From: Sphingobacterium sp. UBA1575
GTDB taxonomy: Bacteria; Bacteroidota; Bacteroidia; Sphingobacteriales; Sphingobacteriaceae
Length of the DNA: 11,972 bases
Direction: 5' to 3'
Assembly: GCA_002322865.1 (NCBI GenBank)
Contig: DCOH01000036.1
Span: 9,854-21,825, forward strand
Below the pieces are notes generated by a model. It did no database searches, had not been told where the DNA came from, and saw only the letters and a list, made by a program, of their open reading frames with translations. Positions 1-5,204 of the stretch are shown one piece after another. Each line of letters begins with the position of its first letter. Within the stretch, counting starts at the first letter, position 1. Position numbers and translations under genes: made by a program.

Positions 1-578
1 AATTTTGTGTACTCCTTGGCAAAACGATCGATGATCTCTTTAGGATCGGTGTTCCAGTAGATTTCATAGGTGTTCGGAATGAACATACTGAAGAAGTTAT
101 CTTTCGTGAACCCGTATTTTGTTGCCAATTGCTCATCATTCAATAGTTGAAGGAAGGCGGTGGAATCTGCTTCAAATTCTCTACCCAATAAGCCCGCAAA
201 ATTTTCCTTTAAACGGATGTTCTGAAACCTGAATTTAACGGCTTCCTGATATCCTCCGCGAAGATTTCCAATGAATCTGCGGTTGGAAAGGTCTTTTGAC
301 AATTTGTATTTACCGGCTTTGATACCAGCCGATTTCAGGTCCATAAATTTCGCTGCATATTGAAACAATGCCGGATTGCTGACTACCCCTTCACTTTCGA
401 TCCGTTTCATCACTTCCTCATAAGGCTCATTGCTCTTGACATAAAAGTAGGGCTCATCGGTGGCGATGGATGGGGCCATGAAGGTAAAATAGGCAAAACC
501 TGCAACGGTTATTCCTATGATCAATACGATGATTCCAATAAATAATGGAAGGCTCGATTTTTTTCTGTTCTCTGCCAT
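1..578 (-). CDS. mltG: MltG-type endolytic transglycosylase (YceG-like), 3' part missing
   Basis: This gene starts at the ATG on the minus strand (bases 576-578) and runs open to the window edge, giving about 192 N-terminal residues with no stop. The protein begins with a short polar stretch (MAENRKKSS), then one transmembrane helix at about residues 10-33, then a periplasmic part. The segment FIPNTYEIYW, late in the visible part, is the typical YceG/MltG signature. The catalytic Glu lies further on and is outside the window. Family members cleave nascent glycan strands in the periplasm, next to the inner membrane, and help set strand length. The start lies one base after the stop of the upstream PASTA gene, so the two are almost certainly cotranscribed and perhaps translationally coupled. 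No Shine-Dalgarno sequence is seen. The family call is firm; completeness cannot be judged. Confidence 0.9.
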   Translation of the reverse strand, partial: MAENRKKSSLPLFIGIIVLIIGITVAGFAYFTFMAPSIATDEPYFYVKSNEPYEEVMKRIESEGVVSNPALFQYAAKFMDLKSAGIKAGKYKLSKDLSNRRFIGNLRGGYQEAVKFRFQNIRLKENFAGLLGREFEADSTAFLQLLNDEQLATKYGFTKDNFFSMFIPNTYEIYWNTDPKEIIDRFAKEYTK

Positions 579-579
579 G

Positions 580-1377
580 TTATGGGTTTAGCGGGGTTGG
601 TGTTACGGGTGCTACTTCTTTTGGTTTGGACATGATCACATGGATCGCCGAACCGATCGAAATAATTCTTGCGCTGGTGTCTGGACTTTGGCTTTCGATG
701 ATCGCATTCAAAGAATCGTTGGAGCCATCTGCAAATTTCACAGAACCCAATACCAATCCTACGCCAGCTAAAGCAAATTTTGCTTCACTCAAAGGTAATC
801 CAACCAGATTAGGGATTTCCACCTCACTATCGCCACGGCCATTACCCAAGATCAAGGAGATCTTCGATCCCTTAGGCACCATTCTTCCAGCACGTAACGG
901 CTGTCCGGCAAATTTAACATCCAATACCACGTCTTTAGCAATATCATTGATATAGGTGGTGTCAGCAATCTTCAAGGAATGGTTTTTCAGGATAGCCGAA
1001 GCTTCGATATAAGTCTTGTCGATCACTTCTGGGAATGCAATTTCCGGTGCAGACTGGGTAATAATGGTCAGGTAGATCGTACGACCGCTTTTTACATGCG
1101 ACTTCGGATCTGGATCCTGATCGATGACCAAGCCTGGTTTCGCATCCATCTGATAGATGGAGTCTATTTCATATTCTAAGCCTGCCTTATCCAAGATACT
1201 TAAGGCTTCATTGATATGTAGGCCTTTCAGCACTGGAACCTCCTGGGAATCCCCATGTTTGGTGTAAATTTTCAGTCCAAAATAAATAAGGATAAACAGG
1301 ACAATCAAGAAGATTATAGACCCGATAAGGTTTTTCCTGAAAGTGGCTGTCCTTAGGTATAAAAAGAGTTTCGACAT
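580..1377 (-). CDS. Membrane-anchored triple-PASTA domain protein
   Basis: A 265-residue protein with a short cytoplasmic N-terminus, one transmembrane helix (about residues 17-38) and an extracytoplasmic part made of three PASTA repeats: about 46-106 (VPVLKGLHINEAL), 114-178 (FPEVIDKTYIEAS) and 186-250 (IPNLVGLPLSEAK). A Pro-rich tail follows (PVTPTPLNP). PASTA domains bind muropeptides or unlinked peptidoglycan stems in Ser/Thr kinases and some PBPs. Here there is no kinase or transpeptidase domain, so the protein is probably a binding or scaffold factor; its exact role is unknown. It sits one base upstream of mltG and divergent from ddl, which fits cell-wall work. A Bacteroidota-type promoter lies about 80 bases upstream. 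The start is the first Met before the hydrophobic helix; a longer overlapping frame at 1208-1489 was judged spurious. Confidence 0.92.
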   Translation of the reverse strand: MSKLFLYLRTATFRKNLIGSIIFLIVLFILIYFGLKIYTKHGDSQEVPVLKGLHINEALSILDKAGLEYEIDSIYQMDAKPGLVIDQDPDPKSHVKSGRTIYLTIITQSAPEIAFPEVIDKTYIEASAILKNHSLKIADTTYINDIAKDVVLDVKFAGQPLRAGRMVPKGSKISLILGNGRGDSEVEIPNLVGLPLSEAKFALAGVGLVLGSVKFADGSNDSLNAIIESQSPDTSARIISIGSAIHVIMSKPKEVAPVTPTPLNP

Positions 1378-1459
1378 CGATCTGTTGCTTTTTTAGTGTT
1401 GCACTATCAATATTAATTCCATTTTTTAGAATTTTCGAATTATCGATAGAATATAAGGG

Positions 1460-1490
1460 CAAAAATATTCGTTTTTCCTCGTATCTCAAA
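1460..1490 (-). promoter_or_regulatory. Promoter of the PASTA-mltG operon
   Basis: Read on the minus strand there is TTTG (bases 1490-1487), exactly 19 bases, then TATTTTTG (1467-1460). This is a full match to the Bacteroidota housekeeping consensus TTTG-N19-TAnnTTTG. Transcription would start near 1453-1456, giving a leader of about 75 bases before the PASTA start at 1377. The -33 box abuts the -7 box of the opposing ddl promoter, so the two could compete. The match is seen in the sequence; activity is inferred. Confidence 0.7.
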
Positions 1491-1499
1491 TTATATTTG
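1468..1499 (+). promoter_or_regulatory. Promoter of ddl
   Basis: The -7 box TATATTTG (1492-1499) matches TAnnTTTG exactly. The -33 region at 1468-1472 (TTCGT) is only a partial match to TTTG. Transcription would begin at about 1503-1507, very close to the first possible ddl start codon at 1508. That makes the mRNA nearly leaderless from Met1, or gives it a leader of about 10-14 bases if the second Met (1517) is used. Confidence 0.6.
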
Positions 1500-1507
1500 T
1501 TTCTTCA

Positions 1508-2515
1508 ATGAATTATATGAAAACTAAAGTAGCCTTAATTACGGGTGGGTATACCGGAGAAGCCGAAGTTTCCTTCAAAAGCTCCGCTTTTGTATACTCC
1601 CAATTGGATAAAGAAAAGTATGATGTGTATCCCATTGCCATTAATCTGGATGGTTGGTATTTTACCGATGATCAAGGAAACAGGCATGAGATAGATAGAC
1701 AGGATTTTTCTTTGGACATCAACGGCAAGATCAATTTTGATGTGGCATTTATCATCTTGCACGGTACACCGGGCGAAGATGGAAGGATACAAGGTTATTT
1801 CGATATGATCGGATTGCCTTATACCAGTTGCAGCGCATTGACCTCTGCCTTGACCATGAATAAAGGCTATACCAAAGCGATCATTCAGGATATACCCCAA
1901 TTATACGTAGCAAAATCGGTGTTGCTTTTTGAAGCGCATCGTGCAGATGCATTTAATATCGTTAAGGAAAAATTAGTGCTGCCCTTATTTGTGAAGCCGA
2001 ATGCTGGTGGTAGTAGTATCGGGATGAGCAAAGTGAAATCCTGGGATGCGCTCCAAGAAGCCTTGGATAATGCTTATGATGCGGAAAATACCGGAAAGCA
2101 GGTTTTGGTAGAAGAATTTGTGGTAGGGCGTGAGTTTTCCCAAGGTATTTATAGGAATGCCCAAGGCGAACTGCAGGTGTTGCCGGCTACAGAAGTCCGA
2201 ACCACTCGTGAGTTTTTTGATTTTGAAGCGAAATACACCCCAGGACTGACCGAAGAGATTACGCCAGCCGATCTAAATGCCGATCAGAAAAGTCGTGCAG
2301 ATGATATTATCAAGGAAATATATATCCGTTTGAACTGCAGTGGGATGGTAAGGGTAGATTTTTTTATGGAGAACGAAACGGATAAATTCTTTTTTATTGA
2401 GATCAATACCGTTCCGGGTCAGACCCCACAGAGCTTTATTCCGCAACAGGTAAGGGCATCAGGTAGGACAGAAACTGCTTTTTACGGCGAATTGATCGAA
2501 GCTGCGCTAAAATAG
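1508..2515 (+). CDS. ddl: D-alanine--D-alanine ligase
   Basis: ATP-grasp ligase joining two D-alanines for the peptidoglycan precursor; cytoplasmic, 335 residues (usual Ddl size 300-370). Visible features are the N-terminal GGYTGEAEVS (13-22, E18 aligned by eye with E. coli DdlB Glu15), HGTPGEDG (85-92), ATP-binding VKPNAGGSSIG (162-172), VEEF (201-204), the omega-loop FDFEAKY (237-243) with the Tyr and Lys expected for D-Ala rather than D-Lac specificity, metal ligands in RVDFF (D284) and EIN (E298, N300), and PGQTPQS (303-309). All key residues appear present. Start: Met1 at 1508 is given, but Met4 at 1517 (protein then starting MKTKVAL) is equally or more likely, because the promoter lies so close. 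No Shine-Dalgarno is seen at either. It is divergent from the PASTA-mltG operon. Confidence 0.96.
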   Translation: MNYMKTKVALITGGYTGEAEVSFKSSAFVYSQLDKEKYDVYPIAINLDGWYFTDDQGNRHEIDRQDFSLDINGKINFDVAFIILHGTPGEDGRIQGYFDMIGLPYTSCSALTSALTMNKGYTKAIIQDIPQLYVAKSVLLFEAHRADAFNIVKEKLVLPLFVKPNAGGSSIGMSKVKSWDALQEALDNAYDAENTGKQVLVEEFVVGREFSQGIYRNAQGELQVLPATEVRTTREFFDFEAKYTPGLTEEITPADLNADQKSRADDIIKEIYIRLNCSGMVRVDFFMENETDKFFFIEINTVPGQTPQSFIPQQVRASGRTETAFYGELIEAALK

Positions 2516-2550
2516 CGGAATTTAGCAGCCATATTTAAGGATTTTTAACC

Positions 2551-2591
2551 TTGCTTTAGGATTTAATTGGTTATTTTTGATGGTTAACCAT
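2551..2591 (+). promoter_or_regulatory. Promoter and palindromic operator candidate of the PagL-like gene
   Basis: TTG (2551-2553), 18 bases, then TATTTTTG (2572-2579), a good match to the Bacteroidota promoter. Directly behind it is the perfect 12-bp palindrome ATGGTTAACCAT (2580-2591), at the expected transcription start. A further TGGTTA half-site lies at 2568-2573, overlapping the -7 box. This layout would suit a repressor site or a 5' hairpin. Sequence match is direct; regulation is inferred. Confidence 0.55.
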
Positions 2592-2596
2592 TTAAA

Positions 2597-3844
2597 ATGA
2601 CTCGATTATTCTACCGGATAATTTACTTATTTGTTATTTTCTGTTCCCAAGGATTTGTGTTTGCCCAGGATAGTCTTTTTCAAAAGCCTATTGAAAGGGA
2701 GACTATCATGCAAGGGGGGTATAAAAACCTGATCAGTGTCGATTTTCGGGCGGCAAAAGTTATTCCTACCGCACCTTTTTACAAAGGGATGGATAATGAT
2801 TATTCGCTTTCCGAAAAAGGGATTTCCGCGCATCTGCAATATGCTTTTGGTTTGCCTGAAGGTTCGTTTGGGAATTGTATATTCCCCCAGACCAGCCAGG
2901 GGATAGGTCTTGCTTATTTTAATTATGGAAATGCACAGGAATTAGGGAATCCTATAGCGGGCTATATCTTCCAGAATGCAGAGATCTTACGGTTAAACCA
3001 ATTATTGGGTCTGCATTATGAATGGAATTTTGGCCTATCCACGGGTTGGAAATATTTCAATACGCATGATAATCCCAAAAATGTAATTATCGGTTCCAAG
3101 GAGAATGCCTATATCAATGCCGGTCTTTTTCTGCGTTGGTATTTAGCGAAACGTATATCCTTGAATACGGGCTTTGATTTCACCCATTTTTCCAATGGAA
3201 ATACGGAATATCCTAATTCCGGATTTAATACGAGCAGTTTTCGACTAGGCTTACAATATGACCTATCGAAAAAACTTCCCGAAGCCGATAAATGGCGGAT
3301 GAAGAAGCAAATCCCAGCCTTTGAACGACATTGGAGCTATGATGTAGTGGCTTTTGGATCATGGCGTAGGAAAGGGGTTTATTTCTTAGGTAATCAAATT
3401 GCATCGCCACACCGCTACCCCGTTTTGGGGGCATATATTGCACCCATGTATAACTTTGGGTATCGCGTCCGTGCAGGAGCATCCCTGGACCTGATCCATG
3501 ATGGTAGTGCTAATGTGTACACCAAGGATTATATTGTTGGAACGGAACAGAAATTCTTTAAACCTTATTGGAAAGAGCAGATAGCAGCAGGGGTATCAGC
3601 TAGAGCTGATTACATCATGCCGATATTTACACTGAGTGTCGGATTGGGAACCCACTTCCTGAATCGTGAAGGGGATTTTAAGGGAACATACCAAAGTTTT
3701 GCCCTGAAAACAGGAGTGAGCAAAAGTTCCTTTCTGCATATTGGCTATTCCATCAAGGATTTTCATGAACCTAATTACCTGATGTTAGGGCTGGGATACC
3801 GATTCAATAATAGAAGAAATTCCTTATTATCAATTGTCAAGTGA
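2597..3844 (+). CDS. PagL-like acyloxyacyl hydrolase / lipid A deacylase family outer membrane protein
   Basis: A 415-residue exported protein with a signal peptide (residues 1-23, cleavage likely at VFA/QDS), followed by alternating beta strands throughout. Residues about 45-225 resemble the PagL lipid A 3-O-deacylase barrel, with the active-site segment FTHFSNGNTEYPNSGFN (195-211) supplying His197 and Ser199 of the catalytic triad. PagL removes the 3-O-linked acyl chain of lipid A in the outer membrane. By my recalled alignment the third triad position (Glu140 in Pseudomonas PagL, Ser+12) is Asn211 here; Glu204 lies nearby. Residues about 240-415 form a second beta-rich part absent from the roughly 150-residue PagL, so the barrel may be larger. 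The gene stands alone, 81 bases after ddl, with its own promoter. The family call is good; activity is not proven. Confidence 0.78.
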   Translation: MTRLFYRIIYLFVIFCSQGFVFAQDSLFQKPIERETIMQGGYKNLISVDFRAAKVIPTAPFYKGMDNDYSLSEKGISAHLQYAFGLPEGSFGNCIFPQTSQGIGLAYFNYGNAQELGNPIAGYIFQNAEILRLNQLLGLHYEWNFGLSTGWKYFNTHDNPKNVIIGSKENAYINAGLFLRWYLAKRISLNTGFDFTHFSNGNTEYPNSGFNTSSFRLGLQYDLSKKLPEADKWRMKKQIPAFERHWSYDVVAFGSWRRKGVYFLGNQIASPHRYPVLGAYIAPMYNFGYRVRAGASLDLIHDGSANVYTKDYIVGTEQKFFKPYWKEQIAAGVSARADYIMPIFTLSVGLGTHFLNREGDFKGTYQSFALKTGVSKSSFLHIGYSIKDFHEPNYLMLGLGYRFNNRRNSLLSIVK

Positions 3845-3862
3845 TCAGGACCTGACTCCCTT

Positions 3863-3909
3863 AAAATAGGATAAAATAGGTTTAAGTTCGTGGTTTAAGT
3901 AGGTTTAAA
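3863..3909. repeat. Short direct-repeat cluster (AAAATAGG x2, GGTTTAA x3)
   Basis: Two AAAATAGG units (3863-3870 and 3873-3880) lie ten bases apart. They are followed by three GGTTTAA units at 3879-3885, 3892-3898 and 3902-3908. They sit just after the PagL-like gene, at the left border of the AT-rich stretch. The units look like binding-site repeats or slippage products; function is unknown. Confidence 0.6.
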
Positions 3910-3982
3910 CTAAGGTGAAAGTAGGTGTTTAGTATGCTTGACATACATTTTACATACTTTCACATTGCTTTCACCTTGGTTT
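3907..3982. repeat. Imperfect inverted repeat, 15-bp arms
   Basis: Left arm AAACTAAGGTGAAAG (3907-3921) pairs with right arm CTTTCACCTTGGTTT (3968-3982). Fourteen of 15 pairs are Watson-Crick and the remaining one is a G-U in RNA. The 46-base interior contains GTATG/CATAC (3932-3936 and 3942-3946), ACATAC twice (3941-3946, 3952-3957) and an extra CTTTCAC (3957-3963) that could pair with the left arm instead. No poly-T tract follows, so this is not a typical terminator. It could be the remnant of a small mobile element or a folded RNA element. Confidence 0.65.
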
Positions 3983-4052
3983 TAGGAAGAACCAAACCGG
4001 TCTTAATTGGGTTTCTAAGCTCTGTTTTAAAATGTAAAATTTAAATCTGAAT

Positions 4053-4083
4053 TTCCCAAATTGGGAATTGATTTCTATCTTTG
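4053..4083 (+). promoter_or_regulatory. higBA promoter with palindromic operator candidate
   Basis: The -7 box TATCTTTG (4076-4083) matches TAnnTTTG exactly. Just upstream is the perfect 15-base palindrome TTCCCAAATTGGGAA (4053-4067, centre 4060), lying in the -33/-7 spacer where a repressor would block RNA polymerase. No good -33 TTTG is visible, as often in repressor-controlled promoters. HigA-type antitoxins with an HTH domain repress their own operon by binding such palindromes, alone or together with HigB. The predicted transcript start is at about 4088-4090, some 12 bases before the TTG start of higB. Confidence 0.65.
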
Positions 4084-4100
4084 TATAAAGAAAACAAAAA

Positions 4101-4394
4101 TTGAGGGTCATAGCAAAAAAAATATTGCGAGAGTTTTGGGAAAAACATTCAGATTGCGAACAGCAGTTGAAATCGTGGTATCAAGAGGCTGACAAAGGAA
4201 CTTGGAAAAATTTAAATGAATTAAAAGGTGAATATCCAAGTGCAAGTATTTTGGAAGACAACAGAGTTTGCTTTAACATAAAGGGTAATAATTATCGATT
4301 AATTGTGAAGATTAATTTTAATTATCAAATGATTTGGGTTCGATTTATTGGAACTCATGCTGAATATGATAAAATTGACGGTAATAAAATTTAG
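4101..4394 (+). CDS. higB: HigB-type toxin (RelE-like mRNA interferase)
   Basis: A 97-residue protein of the HigB family within the RelE superfamily; such toxins cut mRNA on the ribosome and stop growth when not neutralised. The start is a TTG giving MRVIAKKILREFWEKH, which matches the usual N-terminus of the family, so TTG is preferred. No ATG fits upstream. Family segments seen are EYPSASI (44-50), NRVCFNIKGNNYRLIV (54-69) and VRFIGTHAEYDKID (80-93), the last holding His86, Tyr89 and Asp90 as candidate catalytic or RNA-contact residues. The gene precedes its antitoxin by only three bases, the toxin-first order typical of higBA. Its base composition is much more AT-rich than the PagL-like and ddl genes, which suggests acquisition by transfer. 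It appears intact. Confidence 0.93.
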   Translation: MRVIAKKILREFWEKHSDCEQQLKSWYQEADKGTWKNLNELKGEYPSASILEDNRVCFNIKGNNYRLIVKINFNYQMIWVRFIGTHAEYDKIDGNKI

Positions 4395-4397
4395 AAG

Positions 4398-4754
4398 ATG
4401 AAAATAAAACCAATAAAAACAGAGAAAGATTATTTTCAATCTTTAGAAAGACTTGAAGTAATTTTTGATGCAAAACCAGGTACGAATGAGGGTGATGAAT
4501 TGGAAATTTTAGGAATTTTATTAGAAAAGTATGAAGATGAACATTTCCCAATTGAACTTCCAGATCCAATTGAAGCTATAAAATTTAGAATGGAACAACT
4601 CAATTACTCACAAAATGATTTAGCGGAAATAATTGGTTTGAAAAGCAGAGCCAGTGAAATTTTAAATAAAAAGCGAAAATTATCTTTGGATATGATCCGT
4701 AAATTAACAGAAAAATTACACATTCCTTCAGAAGTATTAATCCAAGCATACTAA
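4398..4754 (+). CDS. higA: HigA-type antitoxin, XRE-family helix-turn-helix
   Basis: A 118-residue antitoxin. Residues 1-55 are acidic and probably hold the toxin-binding part. Residues about 58-115 form an XRE-type helix-turn-helix (DPIEAIKFRMEQLNYSQNDL, then LAEIIGLKSRASEILNKKRK), with the recognition helix around 83-90 (SRASEILN). In this family HigA neutralises HigB and binds the operon's own promoter. The ATG lies three bases after the higB stop, so translation is probably coupled. The palindrome at 4053-4067 is the likely operator. No clear terminator follows; there is only a weak AAAG/CTTT pairing and a T-run near 4772-4777. The call is secure; DNA binding at that site is inferred. Confidence 0.93.
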   Translation: MKIKPIKTEKDYFQSLERLEVIFDAKPGTNEGDELEILGILLEKYEDEHFPIELPDPIEAIKFRMEQLNYSQNDLAEIIGLKSRASEILNKKRKLSLDMIRKLTEKLHIPSEVLIQAY

Positions 4755-4927
4755 AGAAAGGACTTTTGCTATTTTTTATTGATAAAATACTAGCGGAGCT
4801 CACCTCTTAAACTTCGCAAATAATCGATCCTTCGGAAGGTTATTCCACAGTTTATAATTTTATTGGAATTTCTAATTTTTAATTAGGATTGTTTTCATGC
4901 CCTATAATTCCCTTTGTTTTTTTAAAT

Positions 4928-4947
4928 TTACTTTTTCTTAAAAGTAA
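4928..4947. repeat. 8-bp inverted repeat
   Basis: TTACTTTT (4928-4935), loop TCTT, AAAAGTAA (4940-4947). The arms match perfectly. Only two of the eight pairs are not A-T runs, so the hairpin would be weak. It may contribute to termination after higA, although it lies about 170 bases downstream. Confidence 0.4.
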
Positions 4948-4971
4948 TATTTGTTTATTAAAAATTTTATT

Positions 4972-4997
4972 ATTATTTTTTTTGTAAAAAAAATAAT
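4972..4997. repeat. 12-bp perfect all-A/T inverted repeat
   Basis: Arm ATTATTTTTTTT (4972-4983), spacer GT, arm AAAAAAAATAAT (4986-4997). An uninterrupted T8 and A8 face each other. It could work as a weak bidirectional terminator or as bent DNA, but low complexity in this AT-rich spacer may explain it. Confidence 0.45.
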
Positions 4998-5204
4998 GGC
5001 TATAGAAACTTTTAGGTATCTTTATTTTGCATATTAGTAAATTATTTATAATTCATTTAGCATTAATTATCCAATAAGATTAGTTGTCCTTGAATTACAA
5101 TTTGAATTCTGAAAAGTATCAAAGAAATATTTAATGTAAGCTGAGAACTAAAAAAAATAATTCATGCAGTTTCCAAATTAGCAAACTTAAAATTTTTAAA
5201 TAGC

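Larger units (their letters stand above)
4755..5204. other. 450-base AT-rich intergenic region with hairpins, no gene seen
   Basis: No reading frame here looks protein-coding. A short, more balanced patch at about 4790-4852 contains the small palindrome CCTTCGGAAGG (4829-4839) and differs in composition from its surroundings; it may be a scar of older sequence. Further on are an 8-bp hairpin (arms 4928-4935 and 4940-4947, loop TCTT) and a 12-bp all-A/T inverted repeat (arms 4972-4983 and 4986-4997). A partial -7 box, TATCTTTA (5017-5024), is the best promoter-like match for the downstream gene but lacks the final G and a -33 partner. The long leader before 5205 may carry regulation that I cannot recognise. 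Confidence 0.5.

Noticed and set aside
545..955. 136-residue plus-strand frame
   Set aside because: It lies antisense to the well-supported PASTA gene; its composition mirrors the PASTA repeats in a shadow frame.
1208..1489. 93-residue minus-strand frame overlapping the PASTA gene start
   Set aside because: It overlaps the PASTA coding frame and the promoter, and its translation shows no domain-like character.
2535..2555. AAGG/CCTT hairpin after ddl as a terminator
   Set aside because: The four-base stem with a long A/T loop and no proper T-run is too weak.
3845..3855. TCAGGACCTGA palindrome after the PagL-like stop as a terminator
   Set aside because: Five-base arms with a single central base cannot form a stable RNA hairpin, and no T-run follows.
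4829..4839. CCTTCGGAAGG as a UUCG-loop terminator for higBA
   Set aside because: The proper C(UUCG)G stem has a mismatch directly below the loop and no adjacent T-run; kept only as part of the spacer description.
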